Origin: Alphaproteobacteria bacterium
Lineage (GTDB): Bacteria > Pseudomonadota > Alphaproteobacteria > Micavibrionales > Micavibrionaceae
Reading direction: 5' to 3'
Length of the DNA: 64,000 nucleotides
NCBI GenBank assembly: GCA_002401965.1
Contig: NVUR01000021.1
Span: 30,074 to 94,073 of the forward strand
Below are positions 16,512 through 24,901 of this stretch, in pieces. A program made the translations under genes and the position numbers. Each line of letters begins with the position of its first letter. Position 1 is the first letter of the stretch. The notes beneath the pieces were generated by a model that saw only the letters and a list, made by a program, of their open reading frames with translations, was not told the DNA's origin and searched no databases.

Positions 16512-17270
16512 ATGCGTAACGTTAAAATCAATATAAAATCAACTGGCTTGGCTTTGATGGCGTGCAGTATGCTCAGTGCTTGCTCCACCGCGGACAGGAT
16601 ATCAAACATTGGTAAAGCCCCCGAAATGGCAACAATTGCAAATCCAATGACAGACCCCGCCTATCAGCCCGTCAGCCTGCCAATGCCCGCCCCCAGAAAA
16701 ATCGTAAAACAGCATAATTCCCTATGGCAAAGCAATCGCGTCACCTTCTTTGAGGATCAACGCGCAAATGACGTGGGTGATATCATTACCGTTACCATTG
16801 ATATCAAAGACGAAGCCACAATAGAAAATGAATCATCACGCACCCGCGCCAGCAATGAAGACGCAGGACTGGATAACTTCTTAGGGTACGAAACCGCCCT
16901 GAACCGCATATTGCCGCAAGATGTTGATAATACGAACCTAACGGGCTTTGATTCCAATTCATCCCATACTGGGTCAGGCAGTATAGAGCGCGAAGACGAA
17001 ATTAAGGTTCGAATGGCCGCCCTTATCACGCAAATGCTGCCCAACGGGAATATGGTCATTCACGGAAAACAAGAAGTTATGGTGAATTTTGAGAAACGGA
17101 TTTTGCAAGTTGACGGTGTTATTCGCCCAGAAGATATCTCGGTCAACAACACAATATCTTACGACCAAATCGCCGAAGCACGCATTATCTATGGCGGCGA
17201 AGGTCAGATATCGGATATGCAACAACCAAGATACGGTCAGCAGCTCTATGATATTCTCTTCCCGTTTTAA
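16512..17270 (+). CDS. flgH: L-ring lipoprotein FlgH
   Basis: FlgH forms the outer-membrane L ring. The 252-residue product has a lipoprotein signal with the lipobox LSAC (cysteine at about residue 24) and the core segment SLWQSNRVTFFEDQRANDVGDIITV, followed by GNMVIHGKQEVMVNFEKRIL and the usual C-terminal QLYDILFPF. It ends the flgF-flgG-flgA-flgH run. Confidence 0.96.
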   Translation: MRNVKINIKSTGLALMACSMLSACSTADRISNIGKAPEMATIANPMTDPAYQPVSLPMPAPRKIVKQHNSLWQSNRVTFFEDQRANDVGDIITVTIDIKDEATIENESSRTRASNEDAGLDNFLGYETALNRILPQDVDNTNLTGFDSNSSHTGSGSIEREDEIKVRMAALITQMLPNGNMVIHGKQEVMVNFEKRILQVDGVIRPEDISVNNTISYDQIAEARIIYGGEGQISDMQQPRYGQQLYDILFPF

Positions 17271-17334
17271 GAGTAGAGACCAAGCAACCTTCTTGTGTTC
17301 ACCCCCCTAAAAGTTATAGTGATAACGTAAATAT

Positions 17335-18357
17335 ATGGGCAACACTGAAAACTGCTGTAAGATGAACATTTGGCATATAATAAAATCTATTACTCCAGGG
17401 ATAATGGCTTGCCTGATGATATCCTTGGTGGCGACCTCTGTTGCACAATATTATAATGTGCCTGCAATGCTTCTTTGCTTATTATTTGGCATCGCCCTTA
17501 ACTTTATATCCCGAAGAAACATAACCAAAGAAGGCGTTAATTTTACTGCTAAAACTATATTAAGGGCAGGAGTCGTCTTAATTGGCGCGCGCATCATGTT
17601 CTCCGATTTTATGGCTCTTGGCGGGGAAATTCTTGCCTTAGTGATTTTATCAACCGCAAGCGTGGTTATCGTTGGTCTGGTATTGGCCAAACGCTTAGGC
17701 TTACAGACAGAGCAAGGCATCTTGATAGGCGGAGCGACGGCAATATGTGGGGCGTCTGCGGCTCTTGCAATTTCCGCAATGCTACCTCAAACCAAGACAT
17801 TGGAGCAAAATACACTCATCGCGGTTATTGGCGTGACCTTAATGGGAACACTAGCCATGATTATGTACCCTGCCCTGATTGTTTTATTAGGGTTCAATGA
17901 TTACCAAGCCGGTATTTTCATCGGCGGCACAATACATGATGTATCGCAGGTCGTTGGCGCAGGGTACAGCATCTCCGAAGAGACTGGGGATACGGCAATA
18001 TTAATAAAATTAATGCGCGTATTCCTACTTGTTCCTCTATTGCTTTTATTTATCTTTGGGTTCGGTAAGCAAAAACATGAAGAAAACCCGAAACGTGTTG
18101 CTTTTCCTGTTTTCCTGTTAGGGTTCTTGTGCCTGATGACCTTAAACTCATTCCACCTCATTCCCGCAGACATCACCGCCATTCTGAAAAATACAAGCCA
18201 ATGGTTTTTACTTATGGCCATTTCAGCCGTCGGTATAAAAACATCCCCCAAGGCACTTCTATCCCTTGGTTATAAGCCCATTATCCTCATTGGTTGTGAA
18301 GCAGGCTTTATCCTGACACTTTACCTTGTCTTTCTTTTTATACATCCCAATATTTAA
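17335..18357 (+). CDS. YeiH/UPF0324-family membrane transporter
   Basis: This 340-residue polytopic membrane protein (about ten helices) belongs to the YeiH family, annotated elsewhere as putative sulfate exporters, though the substrate is uncertain. Family motifs seen are ILRAGVVLIGARI, the glycine-rich IGGATAICGASAALAIS, and GGTIHDVSQVVGAG. Translation may start at 17335 or at the second ATG at 17362. It is not a flagellar gene; it sits between flgH and tRNA-Met with a 64-base gap and probably has its own promoter. Confidence 0.85.
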   Translation: MGNTENCCKMNIWHIIKSITPGIMACLMISLVATSVAQYYNVPAMLLCLLFGIALNFISRRNITKEGVNFTAKTILRAGVVLIGARIMFSDFMALGGEILALVILSTASVVIVGLVLAKRLGLQTEQGILIGGATAICGASAALAISAMLPQTKTLEQNTLIAVIGVTLMGTLAMIMYPALIVLLGFNDYQAGIFIGGTIHDVSQVVGAGYSISEETGDTAILIKLMRVFLLVPLLLLFIFGFGKQKHEENPKRVAFPVFLLGFLCLMTLNSFHLIPADITAILKNTSQWFLLMAISAVGIKTSPKALLSLGYKPIILIGCEAGFILTLYLVFLFIHPNI

Positions 18358-18408
18358 TTTTACTGAACCATAAAAAATTTCCAACCATAAAAAGGTTGTT
18401 ATAAGCAC

Positions 18409-18438
18409 TTGACAAAAACCATGAAAACTAGGCATAAA
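18409..18438 (+). promoter_or_regulatory. Promoter of tRNA-Met
   Basis: A perfect -35 box TTGACA at 18409-18414 is followed after 18 bases by CATAAA at 18433-18438. Transcription would begin about 35 bases before the tRNA. Confidence 0.6.
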
Positions 18439-18478
18439 GCTCCTTCGACTAGGTAAGTCGACCCCATTTTTTCTTCGT

Positions 18479-18554
18479 GGCGGAGTAGCTCAGGGGTTAG
18501 AGCAGCGGAATCATAATCCGAAGGTCGGCAGTTCAATTCTGCCCTCCGCTACCA
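18479..18554 (+). tRNA. tRNA-Met (CAT), elongator type
   Basis: The 76-base gene folds as a cloverleaf: acceptor GGCGGAG pairs with CTCCGCT (G1-U72 wobble), D-arm GCTCAGGGGTTAGAGC, anticodon loop ATCATAA with CAT, T-arm GGCAGTTCAATTCTGCC, and an encoded CCA end. The sequence is very close to alphaproteobacterial elongator tRNA-Met as I recall it. The first base pair of the anticodon stem (G27-A43) is mismatched. A tRNA-Ile2 (CAT read after lysidine modification) is less likely. Confidence 0.93.
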
Positions 18555-18623
18555 TTATTTTCTTTGATGCTTGGATAATTAATTTAACTAGCTCAAATAC
18601 CCAAAAAAACATAATATAGCACC

Positions 18624-18789
18624 ATGAAACTATTCTTAAACGTTATAATAGCAATCTGCCTTTTGTCCTGCACATATGCATCAGACAAAGGCATCGCCTT
18701 AGCCAAAAATGCATGCCCAAACCGCAATAGATGTTGAAATAATGAACGAAGCATTTTGGAAACGTATGGAAGAAGACAATGCAAAATAA
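18624..18789 (+). pseudogene. Small secreted protein relic, probable frameshift
   Basis: The first frame encodes a 37-residue peptide (18624-18737) with a lipoprotein-like start, MKLFLNVIIAICLLSC. In another frame an overlapping segment from about 18709 to 18789 reads MHAQTAIDVEIMNEAFWKRM and ends in TAA. Joined by a one-base shift near 18709 they would make one short exported protein. I cannot tell a broken gene from two unrelated tiny frames. No family is recognised. Confidence 0.35.
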
Positions 18790-18800
18790 GAGCTTAAACC

Positions 18801-19136
18801 TTATTCATTGTAATTCGGACAATTTAAGCGCAGCTCTTCTTCAAGATTTTGTGCCTCTCAATGTGCCTCTGTAATTTGAGTATTCAGCCATTTAAGCCTG
18901 TTCTGCAATTGATTTATTTTAGTTTCCAGTACATTGATCTGTTTATTCAGTGCTGATTTTTTTTGCATTTTCCGCCCTGTAATAACAACCTCAACAGCAA
19001 GACCAGGAACACCAAACTTGCCTTTTGACTTACGTGGGTCAATAAAATCAAGCACACCAATATTACCGATCTCTTCATTGAGGGATTCTATCTCTTGCTC
19101 TTTCCCATCAATATCCGCTTCATCTGCACGCCTGTG
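18801..19136 (-). pseudogene. Coiled-coil protein remnant with internal stop
   Basis: On the minus strand an open frame without any ATG runs from 19136 to a TGA at 18860-18858, encoding a segment with IGVLDFIDPRKSKGKFGVPG and a coiled coil (INVLETKINQLQNRLKWLN). The same frame continues past the TGA with EAQNLEEELRLNCPNYNE to a TAA at 18803-18801, as if one codon had become a stop. A GTG at 19055 could start a 65-residue product. The family is not recognised. It looks like the tail of a decayed accessory gene next to the tRNA. Confidence 0.35.
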
Positions 19137-19215
19137 CTAAGGGGCACTTCGAAATGTACTGAAAATGCTGGGCATTTTATTATTCTCCTTATTATAAAAT
19201 GGGGTAAAGCACAAA

Positions 19216-19235
19216 AAAAGCCCTGAAGGGCTTTT
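19216..19235. terminator. Bidirectional terminator-like hairpin
   Basis: AAAAGCCCT and AGGGCTTTT form a 9-bp stem flanked by an A run on the left and TTTT on the right, so it could stop transcripts in either direction. No intact gene abuts it on either side. Confidence 0.55.
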
Positions 19236-19328
19236 GGTGCAGACGGAACCGCTGTGTCTATGGGTGTATATTCCTATTTATATCAACCTATGTCAAAATA
19301 TTTTAAACTTGGTCGATCACATCGCACA

Positions 19329-19357
19329 AAAAAAAGAGGGTCTAAGCGCCCTCTTTT
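19329..19357 (-). terminator. Terminator of dksA
   Basis: AAAAGAGGG and CCCTCTTTT form a 9-bp stem with an eight-base loop; on the minus strand it is followed by a run of eight T. It lies about 30 bases past the dksA stop. Confidence 0.85.
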
Positions 19358-19385
19358 CTTAATTCATTTACTAAAACATATGGAA

Positions 19386-19814
19386 TTATGCCTGTGTTTT
19401 TTCCATGCGTTCGTGATGCTCTTGCGCTTCCAGACCCAAGGTAGCGATAGGACGGGCTTTCAAACGACCAATCCCAATCGGCTCACCCGTTTCATCGCAA
19501 TACCCATATTCATCTGCATCCAACTTACGGATCGTTGAATTAATCTTGGAGATCAACTTACGCTCTCTGTCACGGGTGCGCAGTTCCAGCGCGTGATCGG
19601 TTTCCGCCGATGCGCGATCTGCCATATCCGGCTTTTGCAATTCTGTGCTTTGCAGAGTGTCTTGAATTGTCGCCTCGGACTCTTTTAATAAGTCTTCGCG
19701 CCATGCGATGAGTTGCTGACGGAAATATTCCTTCATCACCGGATTCATAAATTCCCCTTCATCCTTCTCAGGATCATAATCAGGGGGTAGAGTTACGCTA
19801 CTTGATGTTGTCAT
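19386..19814 (-). CDS. dksA: RNA polymerase-binding transcription factor DksA
   Basis: DksA binds the secondary channel of RNA polymerase and acts with ppGpp to tune rRNA and stress promoters. The 142-residue protein has the coiled-coil hairpin (DMADRASAETDHALELRTRDRERKL) with its tip aspartate-alanine and the C-terminal region GYCDETGEPIGIGRLKARP. Only one of the four zinc cysteines (C106) remains, which is a known alphaproteobacterial form. It is monocistronic with its own terminator and lies between tRNA-Met and fliX. Confidence 0.93.
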   Translation of the reverse strand: MTTSSSVTLPPDYDPEKDEGEFMNPVMKEYFRQQLIAWREDLLKESEATIQDTLQSTELQKPDMADRASAETDHALELRTRDRERKLISKINSTIRKLDADEYGYCDETGEPIGIGRLKARPIATLGLEAQEHHERMEKTQA

Positions 19815-19946
19815 TTTTTGTGTCCTTTTTACTCTTAATAGAGCCTATAAACTGAACATACTCTCTTAAAGATCAGAAAATATACGTGTGTTATCCCTTA
19901 AAAACAAGAAAATTGATTATTTTTCGGCTAAATGTCTGTTTTTCAA

Positions 19947-20387
19947 CTACTCCTGATCCATCGCATAACGCATTTTGGCAAGCTCAACTTGCGCGCGTAG
20001 ATCAATTTCATCCATGATCGCAGTTAAGGCCGGATCATCAATTTTATCACGATGGGATGCCACCACATCGGCAACATCAATCATATGACCAACAGTTAAA
20101 TCACCGCCCAACATTTTCAAACGGATATCATCCAGCTTTTCCAAAATATTATCCGCCCGCACCTGAACGCGCCTTTTCGCCGCACCGTGTGTAGGATCTT
20201 CTACTTCCTGCACCGCCAATAGAGCATCTAACTGTGCAATATTCTGTGTTGCAGAGGTGCTGGCAGCTTCACTCACGCCCCCAGTTATATATTGAGAGAA
20301 ATCTACGTTACTGTCCCCACCGGCAGAAGAGGATGATTTCTGCGTACCGGATGTTGATTTAGGGCCTTTAGAACCACCGACTTTCAT
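19947..20387 (-). CDS. fliX: Flagellar assembly regulator FliX
   Basis: FliX couples early basal-body assembly to the activity of FlbD in Caulobacter and relatives. The 146-residue product has a low-complexity Ser/Gly-rich start and the conserved C-terminal half with LDALLAVQEVEDPTHGAAKRRVQVRAD, LDDIRLKMLGGDL and LRAQVELAKMRYAM. It is divergent from flgI with a 292-base gap holding sigma54 elements in both directions. FlbD, its expected partner, is encoded at 36978. Confidence 0.9.
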   Translation of the reverse strand: MKVGGSKGPKSTSGTQKSSSSAGGDSNVDFSQYITGGVSEAASTSATQNIAQLDALLAVQEVEDPTHGAAKRRVQVRADNILEKLDDIRLKMLGGDLTVGHMIDVADVVASHRDKIDDPALTAIMDEIDLRAQVELAKMRYAMDQE

Positions 20388-20411
20388 GACATACGCCTTT
20401 CTTTATCTATG

Positions 20412-20427
20412 TGCGAATCCATAGCCA
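20412..20427 (-). promoter_or_regulatory. Candidate sigma54 promoter of fliX
   Basis: The minus strand reads TGGCTATGGATTCGCA with GG-N10-GC and 8 of 12 informative consensus bases. The predicted start near 20401 lies 14 bases before the fliX ATG. Confidence 0.5.
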
Positions 20428-20582
20428 TAACTATACGCCCTATCAAACAAGACGATCAAGTCGGTAAGAATTGCCTAGCCCAATCCCGCAGCAGACAAAA
20501 ACTTCCTATCATTCGGGGGACTGGCGCAATGTTACCTCCTCACGAAACGCCACAATGCCTGCAAATACAAGGTTTTTAAAAC

Positions 20583-20598
20583 TGGCACAGCTTTCGCA
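20583..20598 (+). promoter_or_regulatory. Sigma54 promoter of the flgI operon
   Basis: The plus strand reads TGGCACAGCTTTCGCA, matching 10 of 12 informative bases with correct spacing. Transcription would start near 20609, giving a leader of about 70 bases before flgI. That leader contains a direct repeat of AAAAGTAGAG at 20642-20661 plus two partial copies. Confidence 0.8.
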
Positions 20599-20679
20599 AC
20601 GTATGTTTCGAGAGATCAACAAAGATTTCCTTCAAAAGCGTAAAAGTAGAGAAAAGTAGAGTTAAAGTAGAAAGTAAGA

Positions 20680-21855
20680 ATGTTTAGTTTTGGACAAACA
20701 TATAAAGCGAACACTTCGGTGGTATTCCGGTCGTCATTCCTAAAGAATTTAGGGGTTGTAGTGACGGCCGGAGCATTACTGCTTCAGCCATTATCACCTG
20801 CTTTTGCCAAAACTTCACGTATTAAAGATATAGTCGCCATAGAGGGTGTCCGCGAAAACCAATTGGTTGGGTACGGCCTTATCGTTGGTTTGAACGGCAC
20901 GGGTGACGGTCTTAATAACTCACCCTTCACAAAACAAAGCCTGATTGCGATGTTGGAGCGTTTAAACGTCAACATCCGCGGCGAGAATGTGAATACAGGT
21001 AACGTTGCCGCCGTGATGGTGACAGCCTCCCTGCCCCCATTTGCCAATCAAGGTTCAAAGATTGATGTGAATGTCTCCGCGCTTGGCGATGCCAGCTCCC
21101 TGCAAGGCGGTACATTATTAGTAACACCTCTTATTGCCGCAGATGGCGAAGTTTACGCGGTTGCACAAGGTGGGGTCAATATTGCCGGGTTCTCGGTTGA
21201 GGGAGACGCCGCCTCTATCACGCAAAATATTCCAACCGCAGGACGCATTCCTAATGGCGGGATTGTTGAACGCGAAATTGATTTCCAGCTTGAAGATTTA
21301 CAGCAAATCCGTCTAGCCTTAAGAAACCCCGACTTCACGACGGCGCGCCGCATTGCACAAGCCATTAACGGCTTCACCAATTCTACGCTGGCCAAAGCAG
21401 AAAATTCCGCCAGCGTTGTCTTGCGCCGCCCCAGCAATTATGACGGCACGATTGTTGACCTTATTACAGATATAGAGCAACTGCCCATTCAGCCTGACCA
21501 ACCTGCAAAAGTTATCATCAGTGAGCGTTCAGGCATTGTCGTAATGGGCGCAGATGTACGGGTCAGCAGTGTTGCGATTGCACAAGGCAACCTGACATTA
21601 AAAATTAACGAGACTCCGCAGGTGTCCCAAGCCAACCCCTTCGCAGATCAGGGCGAGACCGTAATTGTGCCGCGCACCGATGTTTCCGCCAATGTTGGTG
21701 AAGATGTGAAACTGACGGTTCTTCAATCAGGTGTGACCTTACAAGAACTTGTAACAGGATTAAATCAACTGGGCGTTAAACCCCGCGACGTTATCACTAT
21801 TCTACAAGCCATAAAAGCAGCCGGCGCGTTGCAAGCAGAAATAGAGGTGATGTAA
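20680..21855 (+). CDS. flgI: Flagellar P-ring protein FlgI
   Basis: FlgI forms the periplasmic P ring around the rod. The 391-residue protein has a long signal peptide cleaved near SPAFA (residue about 43), then the family core RIKDIVAIEGVRENQLVGYG LIVGLNGTGDG, GDASSLQGGTLLVTPL, and a C-terminal VTLQELVTGLNQLGVKPRD. The ribosome site is poor, lying in a repeated AAAGTAGA tract. The stop overlaps the flgJ start by one base (TAATG). Confidence 0.96.
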   Translation: MFSFGQTYKANTSVVFRSSFLKNLGVVVTAGALLLQPLSPAFAKTSRIKDIVAIEGVRENQLVGYGLIVGLNGTGDGLNNSPFTKQSLIAMLERLNVNIRGENVNTGNVAAVMVTASLPPFANQGSKIDVNVSALGDASSLQGGTLLVTPLIAADGEVYAVAQGGVNIAGFSVEGDAASITQNIPTAGRIPNGGIVEREIDFQLEDLQQIRLALRNPDFTTARRIAQAINGFTNSTLAKAENSASVVLRRPSNYDGTIVDLITDIEQLPIQPDQPAKVIISERSGIVVMGADVRVSSVAIAQGNLTLKINETPQVSQANPFADQGETVIVPRTDVSANVGEDVKLTVLQSGVTLQELVTGLNQLGVKPRDVITILQAIKAAGALQAEIEVM

Positions 21856-22262
21856 TGGATACCTCCCCCTTAACCGCAGAAACTTCCCTCGCTTTGATGC
21901 AGGAGGCACAATTAAATCAACAAACCGCAGACATGGTAAGAAACCGTGAACGCGTTGAAGAAAGCGCGCGCGATTTCGAGGCGGTCTTCATTACCGAAAT
22001 GATGAAACCGATGTTTGACGGCATTGAAACCGACGGCCCATTTGGCGGCGGCAAGGGTGAAGAAATCTTCCGCGGCATCATGTTGGATGAATATGGCAAG
22101 AATGTTGCATCACTCAATACGATCGGCATCCAAACGCAAGTCGCCAACAAATTGATCGAAATGCAATCCGCTAGAACAGCAGAAGCCACCCAAAAAAATC
22201 AGAGTAATGCCAATACAGAAGTAGACGCAAAAATAATTGATTTAAAACTTATAGAAAAATAG
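21855..22262 (+). CDS. flgJ: Rod-binding protein FlgJ (N-domain only)
   Basis: This 135-residue protein matches the rod-binding N-terminal domain of FlgJ: ARDFEAVFITEMMKPMFDG, FGGGKGEEIFRGIMLDEYGK and TQVANKLIEMQ. The muramidase domain of enterobacterial FlgJ is absent, as is normal in Alphaproteobacteria. It serves as the rod cap or scaffold. One-base overlap with flgI and a 12-base gap to the next gene show that it belongs to the same operon. Confidence 0.88.
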   Translation: MDTSPLTAETSLALMQEAQLNQQTADMVRNRERVEESARDFEAVFITEMMKPMFDGIETDGPFGGGKGEEIFRGIMLDEYGKNVASLNTIGIQTQVANKLIEMQSARTAEATQKNQSNANTEVDAKIIDLKLIEK

Positions 22263-22274
22263 AGGCACAACAAG

Positions 22275-22730
22275 ATGAACAAACAAACGCAAAGACAAAG
22301 CACAAACGTTCTTGGGCAAGATGTTAATCAAGCCCTGCGTGAGCTTGTGCGCCTCAACAAAAAACTTATCGAATTTGCCGATCAGGAAACACAAAGTCTG
22401 GTCACCAGCGATCACATGCGCTTTGCATTTACCCAACAGGACAAGGAGAGTCTGGCGCGCCAGTATATGCAAGCCTCGGAAGAATTCCGAACCCGCCTTG
22501 ATGATTTCCGTCATGCCGATAAAAGCATCTTGATGCAGCTTGAGAAGCTACAGGTTGAGTTAAAGGAAAAAACGCAAAATAATAACGTGTTAATCAACCA
22601 AATTAAGACCCGTGCTGCGGCGAACACGCAATCAACATTGTTCACAGTGCAGGAATTGGGGCAACGCGTTAGCTTCCCTGACAATGCTGCCCAAAAAGGC
22701 ACAAATAAAGAAGAAAGGGTCGCATCATGA
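22275..22730 (+). CDS. FlgN-like helical export chaperone candidate, copy 1
   Basis: The 151-residue protein is nearly all helix, with a LNKKLIEFADQETQSLVTSD start of the helical part and long charged heptads (KSILMQLEKLQVELKEKTQ). This layout and its place before fliK/flgD/flgE resemble FlgN, the chaperone of the hook-filament junction proteins FlgK and FlgL, which are not in this window. It overlaps the next gene by ATGA. Similarity to FlgN is by eye only. Confidence 0.6.
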   Translation: MNKQTQRQSTNVLGQDVNQALRELVRLNKKLIEFADQETQSLVTSDHMRFAFTQQDKESLARQYMQASEEFRTRLDDFRHADKSILMQLEKLQVELKEKTQNNNVLINQIKTRAAANTQSTLFTVQELGQRVSFPDNAAQKGTNKEERVAS

Positions 22731-23248
22731 ATTATAACCGACAACAGCCCCCTGCACCGGAAAAACCCGCGCAACCACAGCAAATAATACAATTCAGAAC
22801 GCTGTCAAAAGATACAAATACGGCGTTACGTGAAGTTGCCTCCACAATCAATAAAATGAGCAAAGTTTTTGTTGAGGAAACCGACGCACTAAACAAAACG
22901 GACAGGAATGCATTTATTGCGCTGCAAGAACAGAAACTCTTAACCGCGCAGGAATATCAAAGCGACATGGGACAAATGATTGGACGCAAAAACGAGCTGA
23001 CAAGTGCCGACCCTGCGATGAAGGAAAGACTAAAGAAGATGCAAGCCGACTTCGCAGAAATATCCAGCAAAAATCTGGAGGCTCTTTCACGCATGCAGCG
23101 CTGCACCGAGAAACTAGGCAACACGATAAGAAACGCCGCCATTCACGCCGCGCAAAAGCAAAATGGCTATAGCTATGGTGAAAATGGCGCAATATCAAAC
23201 GCCGCAAAAAGAAAGGCCATTTCATCTGGTCTTAGTGAAACCGTATAA
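22727..23248 (+). CDS. FlgN-like helical export chaperone candidate, copy 2
   Basis: The 173-residue protein repeats the architecture of its neighbour: INKMSKVFVEETDALNKTDR corresponds to LNKKLIEFADQETQSLVTSD, followed by FIALQEQKLLTAQEYQSDMG and a long amphipathic helix. The N-terminal 22 residues are Pro/Gln-rich. ATGA coupling to copy 1 suggests they work as a pair. A 15-base tandem duplication spans the stop codon (23235-23264) without changing the product. Confidence 0.6.
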   Translation: MNYNRQQPPAPEKPAQPQQIIQFRTLSKDTNTALREVASTINKMSKVFVEETDALNKTDRNAFIALQEQKLLTAQEYQSDMGQMIGRKNELTSADPAMKERLKKMQADFAEISSKNLEALSRMQRCTEKLGNTIRNAAIHAAQKQNGYSYGENGAISNAAKRKAISSGLSETV

Positions 23249-23296
23249 AGTGAAACCGTATAAAACAGGGCATTCTATAATTAAGGTATATAAACT

Positions 23297-24880
23297 ATGA
23301 CGTTAAATTTTTTCACATCAGAGAACGGATTTCAAAAATCCCTTATTGATCCATCCGTCACGGTTGGAACAAAAAAGGATTATACGACATCCCTAAAACG
23401 TGAAGAATTCAGCACCTCCCGTTCCAAAGATAACGACATGACACAATCCGAGCAAAATGAAAAATTTGCCACGATGATGAATGATCTGAAAAATAAGACT
23501 GGCAATCACGATCAAAAAGAAACAACCACACCTACCGAAGCGCGCGCGGATATTACGGTCGAAAATGTTAAAATGGGCTTATTCAAAACCGAAGAAGCCG
23601 CCGCACCTACGACATTGAATATAGTGGACGCAAATGCAGAGTCTTTAAACACAGACATAAACCTTGCCAATATTGCGGCTTTAAACGCAGAAATCCAGCG
23701 ATTGATAGAAGATCAAGCGCACGCTAACCAAGCCAAAGGCGACACCATTGTCACAACAAAACCTGAAACCGAGGAAGTAGAAAGCATTTTCGCCCTACTC
23801 GCCTCTTTCCTAAGCCAAGGTGAAAAAGGTGACAAAGAGGGTGAAACTGAGGTCACATTGATTTCTGTCTTGGAAAAAATCCAAGATCTGGCACAGTCTG
23901 AAGGGGCAGAGGCGATTACCAGTGGCTTAACGCCCGAACAACTCACCGCGCTGCAAGATCATATACAGGACTATATGAGTGATGCCTTAGCGCAGCGTGA
24001 CCAAGAGTCCTTAGAAGCCTTAGCCGCACAATGGGTATCCCTAAACCCTCCTATCAAAGAGAGCGCAAAAAGCACTGCAAAGACCGATGTCCAAACGATT
24101 TCAGCAACAGCAGATACGCCAACCCAAAAAGATCAGAAAATACAAACGCGTTTCGATACACGTTATAATGCGCGCTATGACGGCAACAGCGAAACAACAC
24201 GCGCAGGCACAAACCAGACAGAAACAACAGATTTCAAAGCCGCGCTCAAAGATGCTGGTGCAAATTCAGACGGAAAAGCCACAGCCCCAGCGCAAAATAA
24301 TAATGCACAAAATACAGGACAACGCTTTTTACAAACGGCGGGTTTAACCGCACAAAGTCAGGCGGCACTAAGCGATCCAACCGCAACAACGGTGCAATCC
24401 CCTCTGCAAAGCAGCTTAACCAACGTGATAACCCAATCACAAAGCGCAACACAGGCACACCCAGCAACACAAATGGTATCCGCAACCATTCAAAAAGCGG
24501 TAAAAGCGGGTGAAGATACGACGATAAAGCTGAAACTCGACCCACCTGAATTAGGACGCGTTGAGGTGAAGATGAGTATTGATAAGGACAACACAACGAA
24601 AATCGTCCTAACGGCTGAAAAACCCGAGACCTATATGATGCTAAAGCAAGATGCGGAAATGCTGGAACGCGCGCTTAATGATGCGGGCTTAGACACCAAA
24701 GGCGATCTAAGTTTTGAACTGGCGAGCGAAGACCATGATTTTGGCAAAGATAGAAAACAAGGGCACAGCAGCAAACAAAACAATTCAAACGACATACCAG
24801 ATGAAGACATTATCGAGACTTCAATGGATTGGCAAGTCGACCAACACACAGGCCAAATGCACTATAACGTGTTGGTTTAA
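23297..24880 (+). CDS. fliK: Flagellar hook-length control protein FliK
   Basis: FliK is the secreted ruler that ends hook growth through FlhB. The 527-residue protein has a long Gln/Thr/Ala-rich, low-complexity body and the C-terminal Flg_hook domain at about 405-475 with TTIKLKLDPPELGRVEVKMS and LKQDAEMLERALNDAGLD. The LDPPELG core is diagnostic. It is followed by flgD after 21 bases and flgE, the hook genes it regulates. Confidence 0.93.
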   Translation: MTLNFFTSENGFQKSLIDPSVTVGTKKDYTTSLKREEFSTSRSKDNDMTQSEQNEKFATMMNDLKNKTGNHDQKETTTPTEARADITVENVKMGLFKTEEAAAPTTLNIVDANAESLNTDINLANIAALNAEIQRLIEDQAHANQAKGDTIVTTKPETEEVESIFALLASFLSQGEKGDKEGETEVTLISVLEKIQDLAQSEGAEAITSGLTPEQLTALQDHIQDYMSDALAQRDQESLEALAAQWVSLNPPIKESAKSTAKTDVQTISATADTPTQKDQKIQTRFDTRYNARYDGNSETTRAGTNQTETTDFKAALKDAGANSDGKATAPAQNNNAQNTGQRFLQTAGLTAQSQAALSDPTATTVQSPLQSSLTNVITQSQSATQAHPATQMVSATIQKAVKAGEDTTIKLKLDPPELGRVEVKMSIDKDNTTKIVLTAEKPETYMMLKQDAEMLERALNDAGLDTKGDLSFELASEDHDFGKDRKQGHSSKQNNSNDIPDEDIIETSMDWQVDQHTGQMHYNVLV

Positions 24881-24901
24881 CGAGGTATTAGGAGAGAAAA
24901 G

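Noticed and set aside
19235..19260. tRNA gene on the minus strand suggested by TGGTGCAGACGG
   Set aside because: Only the CCA-end-like stretch is present; there is no T-arm, anticodon arm or full cloverleaf.
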